Position numbers and translations under genes: made by a program. The notes below the pieces were generated by a model. It did not search any database, was not told where the DNA came from, and was given only the letters and a program-made list of their open reading frames with translations. Shown here one piece after another: positions 46,983 to 59,624 of a DNA stretch of 64,000 bases (the stretch's first letter is position 1; the number at the start of each line of letters is the position of its first letter). Origin of the DNA: Polyodon spathula (Eukaryota; Chordata; Actinopteri; Acipenseriformes; Polyodontidae); assembly GCF_017654505.1 (NCBI RefSeq), contig NC_054541.1:42619986-42683985 (forward strand), read 5' to 3'.

Positions 46983-49025
46983 AGACAACCAACAGCAGTA
47001 CTTTTGGGATATGTCTGCCACAGGTCAGATATTTGCTGAGCATTTTATGTAAAAGCTGCCTATAGGCCTCTCCGGGGAGTGACGTTCTTATTCCCACCTA
47101 CGGAGGGAATAAGTATTCACTCCGTGGAGACCACAATCTCTTTTGCTTCTCTGACTGCACACGGTTCAGACTAGGCACCAGCCCAGCAACTTTGGTGCTT
47201 ACACCCCTGGTGCATAGTACCTTCCGTGCCCTTGGTGCTTCAGTGCCCACGGTGTCTCAGTGCCACAGTGCATTTGTGCTTCAGCGCCCTGAGTGCTCGC
47301 CACCCTCGGTGCTTCGGTGCCCCCAGTGCCACAGAGCCTCAGTGCCTCTGTGCTTTGCCGCCCTCAGTGCTTAGACGTTCCCTGCATTGGTGCCCTTGGT
47401 GCCCTTGGTACAAAGGTGCCTCTGAGCCTTGGTGCATCAGTGCTTCGACACCCTTGGTGCTCCAGAGCTTCAATGCATCAGCACTTCATTGCATATACAC
47501 CCTCCCTGCATCGACACACTCGTTGCATATACACCCCAACTGCAGACGTTTTTGACAGCACCATGTCCAAGTTCCACCCTTGCACATCCTGTGGAGGGAT
47601 GCTTCCCCCACAGGACAAGCACCTCTTGTGTGTTAAGTGCTTGGGGATGCAGCATGCCTCCTCTGCCTTAGGGGACGAGATGTTCTGCTCAATTTGTGCA
47701 GCATTCTAGCCTTAGACCCTGCGCAGAAGACTAGCAGAGTTCATAGGGGCTGCTTCATCAGCCAGCTCAACTGAGCCTTCTGCAGCATTGGGAGCCCCAC
47801 CCTCCCCCTTCTTCACCCGCCTTCCAGCCCGTCTGTGTGATGTGATTTTCATCGTGCCCTTGTGGGATGGGGACCCTTTGGAGCAGCAGGAGACAGAGGT
47901 CCAGGAAGTGACTCAGGAGACAGGACCCAGCTCTGAAATAGCTTCAGTGGCTGATGTTACCACGTCGTCAAACTTGGTTCGAGTGCTCGTGAAGCGAGCC
48001 TCCAAGTTCCTCCAGATTCCCTTTGACTCCTAGCCTTTTCCGGTATTCCCGGATTTTCTGGAGGAGGTTCAATCTTCCTGGCACCGACTGGCCTCAGCGC
48101 GTGCGTTCCCAAATACGCAGCTCCACTGGCCACCTTGGAAGGCTCAGGGGCGCTGGGACTAGCGCAGTTTCCTCTGGTGGATTCCACCATAACGGCCCTG
48201 GTGCCTCCTTAGCCCCCCACATATTCTCAAAGTGCATGGATGCCATAGCCCCCTTGCAGCTGCAAGGGATCACAGTGTTACCTGTGCGACTAGTTGATTT
48301 GCTCCCAGTCACAGGAGAGAGCAGTGATCTACACAGCAATTGTGGCAGAGCACATGGCGAGACTGGGTCTCACCCTGAACGATGTCAAAAGCCAATTAAC
48401 ACCAGTGCAAAGTACAGTTTACTTGGGTCTCAGGCTGGATTCCCTACAATAATAGCCTACCTGTCGGACAACAGCGTGGCCGCCATTCAGAACTGTCTAG
48501 CCCTTTTTCAACAGGGATCCACAGTGCAGTTGGTGTTGTGTCAGAAACTTTTGGGTCTGATGGCCGCAGCTTCAGCAGCCACTCCACTAGGATTACTCCA
48601 CATGCGCCCGGCCCAAATGTGGCACAATGCCTTCCAGCTACGCCCCAAACGCTACAGACAATGTCGGAAGCCCTGCGCTGGTGGAGGCAAGCCCTCACCT
48701 GCGGGAAGGTGTAAATATGGGAGTAATTCACAACCGTCAGGTAGTAACGACAGATGAATCTGACTCAGGTTGAGGTGCATGGATCCTGGTCGGGCCATTG
48801 GACATTGAAAGGGAAGACGACCAACAAACCTTGCAAGGTCGCATCACTCGCATTGTCAGGCTAGATGCAAAAGAGATCATGGTCCCCCCGGACTGACCAC
48901 TTAATCCTTTGTACACGGGACCAAGGACGTCACTCCTCGGAGGGGCCTATCGGCAGCTTTGACATAAAATGTTCAGTAAATACCTGACCTGTGGCAGGCA
49001 TATCCCAAAATTATTGTTGTTTGGT
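46983..49025 (+). mobile_element. DIRS-type retrotransposon with inverted terminal repeats, internally deleted
   Basis: Inverted ends of about 100 bases: left 46,983-47,092, right 48,925-49,025. Both share TTTTGGGATATG, TGCCACAGGTCAG, ATTTTATGT, AAAGCTGCC and GGAGTGACGT. The plus-strand interior begins with an ORF1 whose C-terminal part carries a Cys/His-rich block (CTSCGGMLPPQDKHLLCVKC, then LGMQHASSAL) typical of fish DIRS1-like gag. It ends with reverse transcriptase remnants (LFQQGSTVQLVLCQKLLGLM, then AAASAATPLGLLHMRPAQ, 48,500-48,620). RNase H, methyltransferase and recombinase are deleted. Inverted rather than direct terminal repeats mark the DIRS group. Confidence 0.85.
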
Positions 49026-49950
49026 CCTCTTCTCTGTCAGGGAACTGGTGTCTTAGGAAATAAGTTGACTAGGAAATAAGTTGATCGCGCAAGCGCAGTA
49101 ACGCAATGACTCTTTATATGGTAAATTGTTTTAAACCCCTGTCTTTTTATGTTTCTATAATATCATTGTCAATGTTTTCAGCAGTGCTGTGGTGGTCTGA
49201 AGCATTCTAATTTTTGTTTATTTATTTATTTATTTATTTTTTAGGAAAATGTTCAGCAAGGGAAGGTTACAACTTTTAATATGCCCTTGGGGCCAACTGT
49301 ATCAAATGATGTGCTGGTTTTGCATGTGGACTACTGTGCATAAACCCACCAACAATTAAATGTACTAAAAAAGAAGACATTTTTAGACTTGCAGGACCCC
49401 GGTTCAAACCTTTGTAGCAAAAGTCTAAACGCTTATAGAATTTCAAAATTACGCAATAACCATCTTATAATTTGTATTTTTAGTTTCCAGCTGAGATGCC
49501 GACACATTCCCTGAATATAAATGTAAATAAAAATGCAACTGAATGACCAAACAGCCCCATGGAAATTAATACTGATAATATATTTTATAAAAGCTGAATA
49601 TATTTAAAAGTATGCATTCAATATATTGTGGCATATATATTTTAAAATATACAAATGATTGACGGTTTAAGATATAAATATACCAGCATTTATATTTAAA
49701 AATATATAAACATATACTGGAACTAACTTTTTGTCAGGATGTGAGTGGTTTGGGGAAGAATACACTATCCAAACAGTGGTTGTCTATATGAAATGATGGT
49801 CTTTTAATCCACAAAGATTCCCCCCCGCTACCAACAATGATATTGGGTGGGAGAAGACAGACAGGGTTTGCAGTCCCAAAAGAAAGGTTCCAAAAAGAAT
49901 AAACAATACAACAAGTCCAGTGGTGCAGGAACCGGTTGAGATGGTGTGGA

Positions 49951-50350
49951 AGTGCAGGTGCTCTCAGTGCAGGTGCTCCCGGTGCAGGTGCTCCCGGTGC
50001 AGGTGCTCCAGGTGCAAGTGCTCCCGGTGCAGGTGCTCTCAGTGCAGGTGCTCCCAGTGCAGGTGCTCCCAGTGCAGATGCTCCAGGTGCAAATGCTCCC
50101 AGTGCAGGTGCTCCCAGTGCAGGTGCTCCAGGTGCAAGTGCTCCCAGTGCAGGTGCTCTCAGTGCAGGTGCTCCCAGTATAAGTGCTCCCAGTGCAGGTG
50201 CTCTCAGTGCAGGTGCTCCCAATACAAGTGCTCCCAGTGCAGGTGCTCCCAGTACAAGTGCTCCCAGTACAGGTGCTCCCAGTGCAGATGCTCTCAGTGC
50301 AGGTGCTCCAGGTGCAGGTGCTCCAGGTGCAAGTGCTCCTAGTGCAAGTG
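49951..50350. repeat. 15 bp minisatellite, about 26 copies
   Basis: Tandem copies of GTGCAGGTGCTCCCA with point variants (CAAGTGCT, CAGATGCT, TCTCA). Because the unit is a multiple of three without stops, several frames on both strands stay open over the array and give Ala/Gly/Pro-, Cys-Arg-Ser- or Val-Leu-rich pseudo-proteins. I do not regard these as genes. Confidence 0.95.
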
Positions 50351-51030
50351 CTCTGTGTAGTTGTGCTGGCTCTGTTGGTTCAGCTCCTGGATCAGTTACC
50401 AGTCTGGATACACAAAACAAAACAATTAATAGCCCACTCGGACCTTGCAGTAACATAGATTAATTCAGCCTTCTCATGGAATGTCTCCAGGGAGGCTGTG
50501 TTCATTTCAAACAGCTGACACTTCATTCAACTGTGTTAATTTGAAACAGATTACATTTTAGCCATCTCGCTGCAATTAAACAGCAGCTATTGGTATAAAA
50601 TTGTAAATATCCATTCTGGACAAGTGACAATTTTTGACACCCACTTTATATTATCATTAACACAACAAATTATAAGTTATGCTATATAGCAAAAAAGTAG
50701 CTGTGTATAAAACAGTAGTTCTCAACCCACAAAGAAAATTTTGAGTAGCCCTCCAACAACGCAAAGGTGTTACACAATGGCAGGCAGATTAACCTATATG
50801 CAAATTACTCTATAGAGTATAGCTAATGTACAACAAATTCTCCATGCCCTACACCTCCTGGGAGAGTTCTATCCCTAGTCCTACTGTGTCAGAGTCATGT
50901 CTGCAGGTATGATGTATGACAAAGACCTGCTTTCTGGGATGGAACCGCATAACGGTCTTGCATTTTGATTGGTCCTTATCTGTTACAGGAATATGACATC
51001 AACATGAATGGGCAAGCTTGGAGGCATTGT

Positions 51031-51032
<2 letters not shown>

Positions 51033-51117
<85 letters not shown>
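51033..51117. repeat. (GA)n microsatellite
   Basis: About 42 GA units. Confidence 0.95.
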
Positions 51118-51118
<1 letters not shown>

Positions 51119-51329
51119 CTGCTTTCCAGAACCTTTTAATTAAAATATAATAGCTCTGCTTTCCAGCTCTCTGCTTTCCAGAACCTTTTTCGCTCTAAAA
51201 ATATAATGTGGGTCTTGGAAAATGTAATTTATATAACAAACCATAAAACGACATATTGTATTGGTTTGACACCCACCTGATAATGAAATATATTTAACAG
51301 TTCAATACGTACTTACTGTTCTTAACCGA

Positions 51330-51700
51330 AAGACACTACTCGATTCAAAAAGGAAGTTTATGTAAGGTTCACCGCGTCTAGGCCATTTTCCTGTGAGACG
51401 CACCTCACGTCCTACACATGGACTGGAGTTCCCAGGCTGGCCAAACCTGACCTCAAGGTCCCCCCACCGCAAGGTTTATCAGACTGGGGCCAGGTCCTTG
51501 GCTCCCCGTTCCCTAACCCAGTCGGTCCCCCAGGGAACCGAGTGTCACGTGGTAGTTTGGGACATCTGACCGGTCCGTGGACGTCCCGAACGGACATTCG
51601 ACGGGACTATACGAAACAGGAGGAATTCCCTTATTCTTTCTTCCCGTTGCGCAAACTGTTGCTTTCCTTAAGGATTTAAGGAACGGCACAGGTGTCGTTG
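51330..51700. other. GC-rich island of unknown nature
   Basis: A block clearly richer in GC and CpG than its surroundings (CGCGTCTAGGCC, CCGGTCCGTGGACGTCCCG, CGAACGGACATTCGACGGG). I recognise no protein, no RNA gene and no known repeat. It could be a decayed repeat, a promoter or a regulatory element. Confidence 0.3.
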
Positions 51701-52316
51701 TCCATCAAATCAACAGTAGTATCCTTAAGGATATATTATCTTCAAGTATTGCTCATCCTTGTTAGATAGCTTTTTGGGTCTTTCAGTCCTGGGTTTGTCA
51801 ATTACAGATGATGTTTCTCTGTACTTGTTGATTATGCTTCGGATACCATACCTTGAAAATCAAGTGATGCAAGCTATTTCACTCAATGTTTTTCCTTCTT
51901 TATGCAAGTCAAGGTTGTTATAATAGTAGAAAACACTAGTGGAGGCTTTGAGTAAATTTGTTATGCTTATAATGCATCTGAGTAGAAAACTGCAACATGT
52001 CTAATATATATTGTGAAGGATTTCACAGGTTTGTTTGCTCCTTTTTAACAGACCCAGTCACAGAAATTTAAGTTTAGTGCGGTTGCGCACTTATTAGTTA
52101 CATAAATAAATAAAATAAATCCTAACTCCCACATGGAGTACCAAACTATACTTTATTTTCTTCAACTAACTATAACTGGATGGCTAAGCCATTTACCAGT
52201 AACCAATACAATAGACCACAGGTTCACACAGGTTCACACAGGTTCACACAATACCTCTCACCAATGGCCAGCCTCTTGCTTTCTCTCAGACTACTTAGTA
52301 TAAACATTTTTTCCAG

Positions 52317-53938
52317 TTAGTGCCTTGAAAAAGTCTTCACACCGTTGAACATTTTTCACATTCTACTGCCTAAAAAATACAATTCACAATGCACTAAAGT
52401 ATGAGTTTGTTTCACTGATATGCACGACATCCTCTACACTTTCAACGTGAAAGAACAATTCTAGAAATATTCAAAAAGTAATTAAAAATAAAAAAACAGT
52501 CTTGATTGCATAAGTCTTCACACCCCTTGAGTCAATACTTGGTGAAGCCATAACCTAACATAGCCTTTTGCAGCAATAACAGCAATGAGTCGTTTTAGAA
52601 AAGTGTCTACCACCTTAACACAGCGGGATGGTGCAGTTTTTGTCCATTCTTCTTGGCAGAATAGCTCAAGCTCTTTCAAGTTGGCTGGGGATCATCTGTG
52701 GACTGCAGTCTTCAAGTCTTGCCACAGATTTTCTATAGTCTGGGCTTTGACTAGGCCATTCGAGGACATTCACTTTCAACTTGTTGAGCCACTCCATTGT
52801 TGCCTTTGCTTTGTGCTTAGGATCATTGTCCTGCTGAAAGGTGACTCTTCTCCCCAGTCCCATGTCTGTGGCAGACTGGAAAAGGTTTTCCTCCAGGATC
52901 TGCCTGTACTTTGCACCATCCATCTTTCCCTCAATCTTCACAAGTCTCCCTGTCCCTGCTGCTACAAAGCATCCCCAAAACATAATGCTGCCACACTATG
53001 CTTTACTGAAGGGATGGTGTTAGCAGGCTGATGTGCTGTGTTTGGTTTACGCCACACATATCGCTTAGCATTGAGACAAAAAAGTTCCAGTTTGGTCTCA
53101 TCAGACCACAAAACCTTCTCCCACATGCCTGCCGTGTCTCCTAAGTGTTTCTTTGCAAAAGCTATGCAGCACATCATATGGCTTTTTTTCAGCAGTGGCT
53201 TCCTTCTTGCCACCCTTCCACACAGGCCATGTTTGTGGGGTACTCCTGAGTCAGTCAACAGTTTCCCCAATCTCAGCCAGAGACCTCTGTAGTTCTTTTA
53301 AAGTAATCTTACACCTCACAGTGACCTCCCTCTGCAGTTTCCTTAAGCCACGGCTACTGACTTTGGAGGGATGGCCTGATTGAGGCAGTGTCTTGGTGGT
53401 CCCAAACTGTTTCCACTTTACAATGATGGACCTGACAGTGCCTCAAGGGATATTCAAAGACATTGAAAGTTTCTTATAGCCTTCCCCCAATCTGTACCTT
53501 TCAATAACTGTATCCCGGAGTTCTTTTGGCAGCTCCTTGTTTTTGGCATGTCTTGCCAGTTGCTTCAAATTCACTTCATACAACAGAAACAGCTTGATTC
53601 TTCACCAAGGAGTATTCTTATAAGTTGAACTACTATGATTGGACACAGGTAGGCTCTATTTAATTTATTATGTGCCTTGTTAAAGCAGTTTGTTGTACCT
53701 GAGCTAGTTTGGGTTTCTATGACAAAGGGTGTGAAGACTTATGCAATCAAGACCTTTTGTTTTTTATTTTTAAGTAATTTTTGAATATTTCTAGAATTGT
53801 TCTTTGACGTTGAAAGTGTAGATGATGTTTTGTAGATCAATGAAACAAACTCCTACTTGAATGCACTGTGAATTTTATTTTTTAGGCAGCAGAATGTGAA
53901 AAATGTTCAAGGGTGTGAAGACTTTTTCAAGGCACTGC
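52317..53938 (-). mobile_element. Tc1-like DNA transposon with both long inverted repeats
   Basis: The ends AGTGCCTTGAAAAAGTCTTC and its inverted partner near 53,938 start inverted repeats of about 200 bases (52,317-52,520 and 53,735-53,938). The transposase lies on the minus strand: the first catalytic Asp in LWSDETKLELF (about 53,120), [20 protein letters not shown] after a frameshift (about 52,980), the second Asp in [18 protein letters not shown], and then WPSQSPD. The next residues (expected LNPIENLW) are lost, so the third catalytic acid is missing. The N-terminal helix-turn-helix region is also frame-broken. The element is inactive but nearly full length (1.6 kb). Confidence 0.9.
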
Positions 53939-54114
53939 ATATACCTGCTGGCTATTTACAGGCAGATGACACCCATTAAATTAAATCAAACAATTACATC
54001 TATAATTATTCCCTGAAGTTACTCATTCCTGTATTACAAAGTAGATAGATAATAAGGGATGATCTGAAAGAAGATAGAGAATAAGGAATGATCCGAAGTG
54101 GTTGCTAAGCGAGT

Positions 54115-54325
54115 GGATAATAATAATCTTTATATGACACCTTTCATAGAGGACCACCATCACAAAGTGCTTTAAAAGATACAAGACTAGGGTGTGTGAA
54201 CTATGCATCAACTACAGAGTCACTTACAAGAACATCTCCCCCAAAAGACTGAGCACAAGGAGGTTAACAGTTGCTTAGGGTCAGTGATTGAGCTAGGATT
54301 TGAACCAGTGACATCACAGTTTTAA
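54115..54325 (+). repeat. MIR/CORE-SINE- or L2-related repeat
   Basis: The block GGAGGTTAACAGTTGCTTAG, GGTCAGTGATTGAGC and AGGATTTGAACCAGTGAC has the layout of the core of MIR/CORE-SINE and L2-type tails (GGTTAAGTGACTTGC...GGGTCA...GAGC.GGGATT.GAACC). The upstream part (CTTTATATGACACCTTTCATAG) looks like a common fish repeat. It is diverged, and the family is not certain. Confidence 0.5.
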
Positions 54326-55441
54326 GTAAACACACTGGTTTGAAAGTCAGATATGGTTGCTACATGGCATATAATAAACAGTTTTTATTGGTAACTTTAC
54401 GAATCATATTCAGTACTGAATTGTTGTTTATCACCTTCTAAAAAAATAACAAGATACTAACATCTTTTTGCAAATAATCAACAGTAAATGAAAAAAAAAG
54501 GTAAGCTCAATTTTCTAAATACTGTTTTGCCCAAAAAGAGCAACTACCACTATGATTTAATCATGCAGAGGGGTCATCACAAGTGGTTCTTTTAAACAGT
54601 CACAAGAGACCACAAGGACACAAAGGCAGAATGGGGAACAGATTTATTAAAAGCTAACATTAAGTTTCCATTTAGAAGATGGATGAATTGAACAAGACCC
54701 CTATACCCGGCTTTTTCAGAAACGTCTGAACAATCTACTCAACAAATCTAATCCTGCTGCAATAAATTAGTCAAATGAGGAGAAACCGAGAAAGTCAGAT
54801 GCGGTACACAGTGACGTAAGGAGGCTGGTACTGAAAACTCAGAGAACCAATATTCAAATGCTTTTGTTGTTTTTGTTTGCAGCTGCGTCTCTGTTTCTTA
54901 AGTTAAGTGTGTGTGTCTCCCCACTGTGGTCTTTCATCCTAAATCCTGCCTCATCCTTTACTTTCTTTTTATTTAGGGAGCCCCAGTGAAATGAAGATGC
55001 TTTAGCAGATTAAAAAATGGGATTAGTGACCAGTCCGATGTTAGATACTGCTTATTCCCCTTAGTACTCAGAGAAGATCTTCCTTCCACTGGAAACAACC
55101 CAGATTAAAACCTACGTCACAGAATGTATCAGTCTGTTAGTTTCCTTGTTCCACATAATGCATTTACCTCTTGTGGCTCTGCATTATATTTCTCTAAATT
55201 GAAGTATTATGTGGAAATCCAGCAGTGTTATTGCACTTGGTATGTCAGTGTGGAAGGAGGGTTTCAATCTGTATTGAAGTGGATCCATGACCTTTGAAGT
55301 GCATCTCACATTGAAAGATTGAAAGTAAAACCTAATTGGTACCATTCTTTGTTCACTTAAATTTTAGTTAACCCTGAAGGAATTCAAACCACTTCAAAAG
55401 CGTTAACGTTGTGGTATACAAAGAACAGTTTTGATATATAT

Positions 55442-56321
55442 TGTTACAGGGCAGAGGCCCAGGACACAGGACAACGTGTTTTGTGGCTGGTTTACACAGC
55501 CACAGGTTTAATTGTTTAATTAATTTAATTAGCGACACATGCATGTAATTTAGGCAGGTGTATATAAGCAGGGCAGCACATGGAGAGGCTATCTGTGTTA
55601 GGGCTAAGGTCTGTGGGGAACTTTATGTGTAACCTTATGACAAGGTATGTGTGTTTTGTAACCGGTAAACAGCATAGCTGTCCGGTATAGTTAGAACTGG
55701 TGAAAAGTTTAGTTTAAGTATGCCTTGATGGAGTTAGGTTTTTTGTTTATTTTGACTTGTGTTGTGTAAAGTAATACATTTACATGCATGCCCTGTTTTA
55801 CACTTCATTTTGTTGTGAAGTACTTTATTCTGTCAGGAAGACAGTGTGAAAAGGTCCTGCAAGTGAGGGCTATCAAAAACAGACACCTCGGTGTTATGCT
55901 ATGTTATGCTGCGTTAGTCAGGGAAAATACTAAAAAAAATGTTTTAGTTCTCCCTGGGTTTTCTTTTTGTTTATTTGTATCTGCAGTTACTGTCTCTGTG
56001 TATTTGCTACTCCTGCTGTTGACCATCCTTGACCGCACACTGCATTGCTACCGGAGCAGGTGTCTGTCTCCTGAGGGAGAAGCAGCGCTGCCTCCAGAGC
56101 CAGAGAAGGAGAAGCAGCGCTGCCTCCAGAGCCAGAGAAGGAGAAGCAGCGCTGCCTCCAGAGCCAGAGAAGGAAGAGCCACCATTTACAGAGCCGGGGG
56201 AGGAGATGAAGTGATCAGAGGCAGAAACTGCAGTTTATGCCTTGGCGCACTTTTATTTATACATTTTCAAATATTTGTAAATAAATACACTGAGAAATAA
56301 ACTTTTAGTATTTTCCCTAAC
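55442..56321 (+). mobile_element. possible solo LTR
   Basis: The block starts TGTTACAGGG and ends CCCTAACA, a short inverted terminal pair of the TG...CA type. It contains a TATATAAG box (about 55,562) and AATAAA motifs near its 3' end (56,279-56,303), the usual order of an LTR. I found no clear target-site duplication and no internal retroelement genes. A 32 bp unit is tandemly repeated three times at 56,077-56,172 (GAGAAGCAGCGCTGCCTCCA and on). Confidence 0.45.
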
Positions 56322-58199
56322 ACATGATGGGTAAGATGCTTCCCTGCACAGATCTTTATTTTACAAACAAAACACACCTTGTACTATTCAGGCTTGGTAA
56401 TGGCTTCGCTGAAACATTCTTCTCTTTAAGGCCTTGGCAAGGCCTTTACTGAACCTTCTTGAGGCACATGCTCTCTCCCCAAAATAAATATTTATTTGTG
56501 CTTTCATATCATGTGACCAGGGGTTGGCTGACAATTAATCATCCAATCACCACCTGACCACATTCTACCCTTTAAATCAATCAATTAAACATTTAAACAA
56601 GCCCAGTTTAGTGGGTGGCTATGCAAGCGGTGGCCATCTTGACTCCAGGCTGTTCCTCCTGAGCCAATATGGCCACCAGCCACCAAACACACACATCCAT
56701 GTTTTACTGTAACTTGGTAAACTTTTATCTGATCCTCCAAATTTTAAATAATAATAGCAGGAAACAAAGCTGCAGGCTCTTCTGTAAATGGATTCACAAT
56801 ATACTGAGCTTAAAGAAAGAAAGGTTATTTCAGAGGAAGTTCTCATGTTTGTAAGCACTCTGGGTCATTAACAGTAGATTACTTCCTGCTATAAATAACC
56901 AAGGTCAATAGTGATGTGACATAGACCTGAGTCATAGCCCACCTGCATGGTTTAAAATGTTGTTGATTCTACATAAATTTAATATCTGTGCAGAGCTGTG
57001 TTTGTCCTCAGTTAGAAAGGTGATAAGCACTGTCACATGTTTCTGACAGTGAATCTGGCAGATATCCATTTTGAAAGGGTTAGAAAGAACATGTTTAAAA
57101 TATGAACTGTAAATTGTGTTTCGTACAACAATAACCCAGCTAAAATGGCAAACTTTAAACAAACCACACTCTCAACCAGGGCTACTTTCTGATGAAACAG
57201 AATGCACTTACATATTGTTAAACTGGAACAATGTAGTGAACCTACTCCACAGGGAATTCAATTGTAGTGCTTTAACGCTCTTGTGACAAGGGAAGCTGCT
57301 GTATGTATTATAGCATATTCTGGATGCTGCAATTATAAGCAGCGGAGAAACACACTGTGCCTGTACTTCCCTTGTAAAGGCAGAACAAGCTGTCGCAACT
57401 CTCCTCCCAAAATAATGCCTCATATCTGTAGCAGGAGCAGCAGCTCATGCTGTGGATTTAAAGAGAAGCACAACCCATTTATCGCAGTCAGACACTTTTG
57501 TGCAGGTGTTTCCTCATTTTGTTTGTCAAAAGATATTTGCTTCTAACCTTAAACATTTTAGAGGTCAAGGCTCAGCCACACTATGTATATGTAAAAAATG
57601 AATTAACGGAACTTTAATCTGTGCATAATGGCTGTCCTAACTTAGCAATGAAAACGGTAGGAAAGACTTCTACTTCTTAAATCTGAGCTGTAGCATATAT
57701 TTATAATAATAACAATGGTAATAATAATGAAAAATGGAACAGATTTTTTTTTTTTTTTCCAAAAACGGGTATTTATTTATAAATTGCAGATATTTGTTTT
57801 GGATAGAGCTTATACATTTGTGGCTTTTGTTTATGTAGCAACAGTACTACTGCTAGATACACATGCACATGTTCTGATCAGAAACGGCACTTACTGTACA
57901 ATAGAAACGTGATTTATTGACAGGAATGTGATGACAGAAAATAAATTTACACCCTTAAGTTATATAAATGTAACCCGACTCTGAGCTACCAGAGCAAAAC
58001 AAGCAATATTTAGAACTTATTTACTTGTCTGAGTAGCTGATGTTGACTTGGGAATGCGAATGTCTTTTTTTTTTTCTTAACGCACTGAATCGTCTTCATA
58101 AAACCAGGGGCCATCTGCGTAGTCTCCCTTGTGACTGAGGGAGAAAAAAAAAAAAAAAAATACAACATCCACCAAAACCAAGCAAAACCAAGAGAAAGA

Positions 58200-58365
58200 G
58201 ACCAAGACCCCCGTTCCGGGCGGAGCTTATCCTTATAACGGCGTCTGGTAAGGTGGGATGTGCAGGCGATTCTCCTTCCTGATTGGTGCTCTATTGATTA
58301 ACACTCTGCAGTGTAACGTTCAATCCGTATGGGCGCGAAATTGCATTATGGGGCTAGTAGTTTTT
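58200..58365 (-). promoter_or_regulatory. unassigned promoter-like block
   Basis: On the minus strand: ACTACTAGCCCCATAATGC (58,361-58,343), close to the ZNF143/STAF motif; ACCAATCAG, a CCAAT box (about 58,288-58,280); TATAAGG (about 58,240); and CTCCGCCC, a GC box (about 58,225). The block lies between SLC38A1 and SLC38A2 and points towards SLC38A1. It could be an upstream promoter of SLC38A1 with a noncoding first exon, or the promoter of an unrecognised noncoding transcript. Confidence 0.4.
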
Positions 58366-59039
58366 TCTAATGCAGTTAATAATAACAGTGGCCAACAATC
58401 GCCGATTTTTAAAGGGGCCTACATAAATAAATTGAAGCAATAGGAAGGTACAGCACATCTTCCTGTCTCCTGTATTTTTCCATGTTTGATAAGTATTTGA
58501 TAAGAACAATGAAGCACACCCTCTGGAAAACAAACGGATTTCCTGGAATATTTCTGCAAACTTTCAAAGAGCATTCCTTGGCCTTTTTAACTCTTTTTGA
58601 GCTTTAAAAAAAAAAAAAAAAAAGATTGGGGACCCTATTTTGATACAAAGTTTGAATGCATCTTCATTGGTGGGCACTAGCAGGGTACATTCAGCTGGAA
58701 CTTTAAAAAGCAATAAATACATCTGTAAATCCACAATTTAAAAGTCTGCAAATGAATAGTTTACAAGTGATTACACAATAAAACCCTGGATTGTGGGCAT
58801 TGCTTTGGTAGCTGATCTTGTTTGTACAGTAGTGGAACAGGGTTCTATTGCTACATTTGAAGGCTAACGAGAAATTGCTTAAACCGCATGTTGTTCTTCA
58901 GAGTACATTCTCCATGGTTTTACACATTAAAATAATCGTATTCCTTTACCTTTGCACTTGTTTCATAATAGGCCACTGTAACAAAATAAATGAAGACCCT
59001 TCACTATGAATGAAATCCAGACAAGAAACAATATTTACT

Positions 59040-59565
59040 TAGGGTTTACACTATATATAACTTTTATTTAGTTATAATTACAGGATCTACATAATGTTTC
59101 ATTGAAACAAGAGTACAGCACAGATGTTAATGCTCTCTTTCTCTCTGCCTCGATGATATTTCTAGTTTGCTTACTCGCCAACAGTGCTGAAATATACATA
59201 CATAATGGAATACAGAAAACATGTATGCAGGACCAACACATACAGTATTTCTACAGTGTACACAAACCATTGTAAACTAGCAAAAGCAAGACTTCACTGA
59301 CATTAATCGATCTGTAGTACGTCTATCAGGTGTAATTAGGTTTTTAGCAAAAAGGTAGATGACATTGAGTTGAGGATAATTATGTTTAACAGCAATCATC
59401 AGCAATATAAAGTTCAAGTGACAGTGAATAGCCATAGTTTGCTATGGACTTACTCAAGTTCAACAGAGCTCTACAGTCAAAATGAGAACAATACTTAATG
59501 TGTGCCCTCTAAATTGTTTCCAAATTGGCAGCACCCATTGGGGGTGGACGATGACGACAACAAAT

Positions 59566-59624
<59 letters not shown>

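Noticed and set aside
49734..50463. Ala/Gly/Pro-rich and Cys/Arg-rich proteins of up to 240 residues
   Set aside because: They are read-through of the 15 bp minisatellite; several frames on both strands are equally open.
57990..58140. Small minus-strand ORF starting MAPGFMKTIQ downstream of the promoter-like block
   Set aside because: It has about 35 codons with a poly-Lys run from poly-A and no similarity or conservation evidence.
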